This document shows positions 63,101 to 64,000 of a DNA stretch of 64,000 bases, piece by piece (position 1 is the stretch's first letter; every line of letters begins with the position of its first letter). The position numbers and the translations under genes are program-made. The notes below the pieces were generated by a model that was not told the DNA's origin, made no database searches, and worked only from the letters and a program-made list of their open reading frames with translations. Source of the stretch: Micromonospora sp. NBC_01813. Lineage in GTDB: Bacteria; Actinomycetota; Actinomycetes; Mycobacteriales; Micromonosporaceae. The stretch spans positions 4,959,001 through 5,023,000 of the forward strand of contig NZ_CP109067.1 of assembly GCF_035917335.1 (NCBI RefSeq), in the 5' to 3' direction.

Positions 63101-64000
63101 CCCCCGTCCTGGCTGGCCCAGGGCACCGAGGGCCACCTGATCACGGAGATCGTCCCGGCGGTGCTGCTCGGTCTCGGCGACCGCGTCCTGCAACCCGGCG
63201 GGGTCAAGATCCCGGGGCTGACCCACCTGCTGATCGCCGACCCGACGGTCCAGCTGCTACCGCACACGTTGACGTACCTCCACACGATCAAGTTGACCAA
63301 CGAGAGCGTGCGGGAACTCACCGACGAAACCGAGCGCGGCACCACCCTCACCAGCAGCCGTGATCAGGAGTTCCTGCAAACCAAGCTGGCGTCGAGCACC
63401 GAGCGGCCCGATCCGCTGACGGTGGCCAGGACCGTCGAACACGCGCACGAAGACACGACCGAGGGGTACGTCTACCTGGTCAGCAGCGGTACCTTCCGGA
63501 TCTCGGGGACGACACACAGCGTCCACCAACCGGTGAGGATCGACCTGACGGTCACCAATGCGGCAACCATCACGGTGACCGCCGCCGCGGCCAAGGCACT
63601 GAACCTGCCCGGCGCCGTGCTCCCCGCCGAGTTGGCCGGCCCGCCGCCGCAATCGCACACCACGGCCCTGCACGACGGTGCCGTCCTGGTCGTCGGGTCC
63701 GCCCGGGACACCGACCTGACCCCGCTCGACCTACCGGCGTTGCCGCACCACCCGGGCGTCCTGACCGTCGTGGTCGACATCGACGCCGACGGCACCACGC
63801 ACATCGGTACGGAGGCAGGCACCGACGGATCGCGTCTCGCGGACCAGATCCGGCACTTCACCGGATGGGACCGACGGGACATCGTGCTCGTCCCCCGGCA
63901 CCCGGCGGTCCTGGCGGCCGAACCTGGACCAGCCAGCCTGCGCGCCCTCGCCCGCAGCCTCCACCGTGAGCTCAGTGCCCAGGTGATGGTGCCCACCGAC
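54164..64000 (+). CDS. Giant WXG-headed T7SS polymorphic-toxin-like protein (3' end outside window)
   Basis: ATG 54164 follows GAGGAGG, and the frame stays open for 3279 codons to the window end. N-terminus: a WXG100-like domain with turn WQGDA (Trp43-Gly45), as in CpnT-type proteins, then hydrophobic helices (about 95-140). A Pro/Ser-rich linker (about 256-490) with repeated RPVGES and a long helical region follow. At about 1225-1340 there is a papain-like arrangement: Cys1232 (LDCLPQ), His1311 (SSHAFALVND), Asp1327 (LLWVDLTA). An EEVVVV repeat lies at 1398-1409. The remainder is long beta-rich, repeated modules without catalytic motifs I can name. It lies directly after eccC, so it is probably exported. 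Confidence 0.88.
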   Translation, partial: MPIFPTEIDDAAIQALGNAFVALGNDLYQQATGVTGSVEGTAWQGDARNLAVDAWSGIVTNVVVPVANQMVAVGQAIQDFAQDVRDARAEHEQMRTIEIIVGVIGVVLTPLTFAIGPLFAAVTRVVSALLSTLVRVVVNVSVNFGRALRVVSAGMPRVTSLQVGDGLATALSVATRNGVRTVPQAVRPASMVADSAVRSSQVVIRPTAEIISNVGTNLAVDLGPEAIVKTAYGVKYEADPVVVGLSAVMGLSGAVPGLHDMVPVGPRPVPGLSGSTGPPGPVPSPSVPQAPVIGSVTSPRPPGLDLSIVNGGSAPPPKLVVEPPTVRPVGESPAVRPVGEPHPVRPVGESRAGSVAPANLGTAPKTSMSSVPPGIDGAARPAPEPGRTSPSVVPGQIAPDGSARTSVSSLDRTASTTSAPARSSASGDLAQTTQPQPDPRPQPQPEPRQTPSPESQPTQQPTPQPDPAPSAVPDAGSAQTQPSTSPQPLPQLTPEARQALDSEYGHLLDRAELFGRYPDDSGPDGRSWAERANGSQVLGVSHDEWLSLNRMLTESRLDFGEHRADIGDRLHDLNLDGADLAAYQKGLERGVRPSELMKLNAQREALGHEPLTQEQAKLYLHPDEGERQAAYLLDRRPDQPFPDVDRWRNDPLPANVRELTGDTSNHSMTVGDLLDRGNNPYPSPARLWEATHDPAPFGVGQSPDGLQYIQVETFNRAYVDWQLSNPKSTLSPEGLANVNARWERVVRAAYREISATRDLDPMGDLLEVFETNRLKLNDAFTAEAVLERTLDRVRGTFDEVAAHFPELDPAALERAWNVFKQDFRQVFEESIRTVHHVDDITSPPYRDLLDLESLSDRFIGEIRSNRAVADARDGFQQLVYDRGISRDVLDRIGGDYREDFVYLVREQLVWGGNSKLWLEHEQANGDVFSTYSTRAEDAARTAEAERHTASMAEWREHMLHVYRGILIGAGKPPAPISPSLVGPSPAGQPHTLQLETTGRRLELAGRIDDRLAVEVRRSVSGQVTVAGVHQIGFEHSGRFEQLFAAERRNVLDELAARQPQSPQHSDHDLAPLDLEQVDLEQVDARIDQFRTWTIELAREMAARSEFSATVGRFLFSDIYFFEHQLYKLPGPVRATVEQFRQQAETAYVTQATSQPHIDRRERQQLLGGIADQLQSIVQDMVRWSIMEERQRFETAIESAKDGLAEVPATRTVPELAQELQRQRLDDPQPLDCLPQLHTLDTRLTTAGLLKPRPPVVRDAEYLQAPPAQRLAMDLGQPWRQAGRVDEIADLLRDTPGAVAYLTAGPPNASSHAFALVNDRRLGLLWVDLTAPEGQDSATRYDDVLPGLRAPVALVDLRFIAFGPDRVALTGSDRAHHDGISGLLLAPHDYRPGSLEQTEEVVVVEEVVVVEQQPVTEQVIEATVTIDQSDPGDPVLEVVHVTVTGADAEAQAPQTQTWDTVSQGLTVNVAKVFEHDGSFESAPTWTLQVLDVVLRGLRVDPLAPPTTVIFAAVDAQSGRVVEFGQEVPRQLHELIGTQAPGLGADLAVLLVNNPGPLAQTVRDSLPEGTRVVQLSDAFNDGLQSVDRRQWPELVQRYVDFAGERGGITFAPPVHAQQFDALGDGQLDSGLRDLGDFAARVARDASLSQSTADKLANDLTNDHYLRNLANSGDVVSFNGKMYEIRLKLGTAVPKPGFKAGEVNFAVPYGARAAPKSSTAASQTASVTTPAIGLPPETGVAAAVTATAGVTTSTGQSVTTMAEYATSIKSFKTPGYFDYAQATITVRPIGSGQPATSVPIGRQFTVRYLKETLVPDLSGLRAPDGEPGHLSPGTLTGDLDGAWKKVVSVDLGALRSKLLDHYHSDTTDANGVVHRRRARPEVLRSIAEFISERTLTHHPRDLASGALLLPVPHLLGSLPRTDQLALTLTRQDTSDTDATETDTDATGSTDTTAHDSWAIDRLSNTILRLDSLGGTKAAGKDGNGSSAQLTASVGVGHGINEVTDPQTGQVLETPGRAVVRGNLGGGTAKAMNVSDASQYAQKAVVERTTDALLMNTPLVAAVIVTPEVGTTRRFTEPARTFLAVARDEAGTTSALTPLTPLTPTQTGIQQPYSVLPMVSGITKVEQVFPVAMASVREALGGFTNGTAVSPVQLAALERHFAAQFSGSAILTGYGKVVDGGLPASYELDTFLVHTEIRIEQDETAPELSLVGVAGSARSDDKLTIDSSAKYGGKLVTRTGVTTSQQFGADVAVLGRQKFGPGLGWLLQGGFNVGTDVAFSQVMSDSAMVGYRGNRRIKLTGPGVLGSHPAVLHVETLVLDLTGRQDPQQAATSIDTVVRTIGRLDSDQVDGLPGLGVLDPTDPGQEVKLPPGSIPLTPPQTVGVASAIGELLGYPAEVDVTELDQQMITTRVRVLNVYGPANAMSPSGTTYLGLFTAADGTVRHLTVHRRLYRPTPVDVLRDPVKAMTNAGLQRGSQFLGGPEVVKDANSSLDTSSAYKIRWLSRLLTTLGVRGQQDDVAIGLAGSYGGQLAVTLWDHASGHGVSGVNRRSAKDNTTSDLYQFHTVLEVRATRKGADGAMDTASRLVSAGTMTAVLPRSETLRFADLYRLPLPVLNGTVTDALAKEFTAISQTANNPARRYLPPTVASGQSLGLGDVVQLSNADDVLPTALTLLPAVNESTQAWSVTARRQDKLAMLLDADALHGLAPYLGANGTLNVLLPRRTWYGWTVDVVTVTARMGQGRHVGSLPAKQKSDTYHQGSTQSEDRRGRGFEWGHGGGLSMPGSGDTIGVTGRLFGMSSSSNKVRTVTESQAERQQERLKIDDTADKAGDDTRKYVGFEEYTHSWTFTIRVATVSSPPQLAVWMSLGQAGRITTWWARQHPQPIGTSTLPGTMRLHYPTALTTDKPLQPTGSAVTSVVVYRDRRPTDLLAYYDLSTLRLDAVGGKVRSKVLLNDLNVDRSMLAAAVRGVQNTTFRHADRLPRPPSWLAQGTEGHLITEIVPAVLLGLGDRVLQPGGVKIPGLTHLLIADPTVQLLPHTLTYLHTIKLTNESVRELTDETERGTTLTSSRDQEFLQTKLASSTERPDPLTVARTVEHAHEDTTEGYVYLVSSGTFRISGTTHSVHQPVRIDLTVTNAATITVTAAAAKALNLPGAVLPAELAGPPPQSHTTALHDGAVLVVGSARDTDLTPLDLPALPHHPGVLTVVVDIDADGTTHIGTEAGTDGSRLADQIRHFTGWDRRDIVLVPRHPAVLAAEPGPASLRALARSLHRELSAQVMVPTD
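58355..58390 (+). repeat. Two perfect 18-base direct repeats in the giant gene
   Basis: The unit GAGGAGGTCGTCGTCGTC occurs twice and encodes EEVVVV twice at residues 1398-1409. It follows the Cys-His-Asp region and probably marks a domain boundary. Confidence 0.85.

Noticed and set aside
1-64000. tRNA genes, rRNA, CRISPR arrays, insertion sequences or phage integration sites
   Set aside because: No cloverleaf pattern, regularly spaced repeat array, transposase frame with inverted repeats or integrase was recognised on reading. Low-scoring tRNAs cannot be excluded without a covariance search.

Overview
The window is very GC-rich DNA with ATG, GTG and TTG starts, many 1 to 4 bp gene overlaps, ANTAR, STAS and AfsR-type regulators, CBM2-bearing secreted proteins and an actinobacterial type VII (ESX) secretion locus. 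This points to a mycelial actinomycete, most likely of the Micromonosporaceae. The family-level call is an inference from gene content. No tRNA, rRNA, CRISPR array, transposase or phage gene was seen.

Layout. (1) 1-2183: the C-terminal part of the potassium sensor kinase KdpD, its response regulator KdpE, a possible 43-codon coupled ORF and a strong terminator. (2) 2231-5580: a secreted CE1/PHB-depolymerase-like esterase with a CBM2, and a MarR regulator in an operon with an FAD monooxygenase behind a palindromic operator. (3) 5664-22107: a coherent transport and metabolism island. It holds a GntR/FCD regulator, two MFS transporters, a leftward operon (Gfo/Idh oxidoreductase, dipeptide-type binding protein, two permeases, arginase/agmatinase-family ureohydrolase, fused double ATPase), a DrrAB-like ABC exporter and three tandem D-2-hydroxyacid dehydrogenase paralogues. 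A TGTGCATA-type element recurs upstream of the regulator, the MFS pair, the Gfo/Idh operon and the ABC exporter, which suggests one local regulon. (4) 22127-25927: a one-chain, two-NBD ABC exporter with one degenerate ATP site.

(5) 26081-37595: secreted proteins and regulators. These are an RCC1-repeat protein, an AfsR-like BTAD/NB-ARC regulator, a secreted protein of unknown function, a Cthe_2159-like beta-helix protein with CBM2, a LysE exporter, a STAS protein, two GAF-ANTAR proteins and a GH62 arabinofuranosidase with a ricin-type domain behind LacI-type operators. (6) 37671-42599: a divergent pair of XRE-NB-ARC regulators and a membrane-anchored golvesin-like protein.

(7) 42663-64000 (open at the right edge): a type VII secretion locus. 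It has two LuxR-type regulators, an EccA-like AAA+ protein with a beta-helix N-terminus, two WXG100 proteins, EccD with 11 predicted membrane segments, an opposite-strand gene, two more WXG-type proteins (one with a run of 31 glycines), a three-ATPase EccC, and a giant WXG-headed protein whose reading frame stays open for 3279 codons to the window end. The giant protein is probably the exported substrate. It carries an internal Cys-His-Asp arrangement like papain-fold toxin domains. EccB, EccE and the mycosin protease were not found in the window.

The two most notable assemblies are the GntR-linked island, for which breakdown of a guanidino or 2-hydroxy acid compound is my hypothesis, and the EccC/EccD/beta-helix-EccA locus with its giant polymorphic-toxin-like protein.
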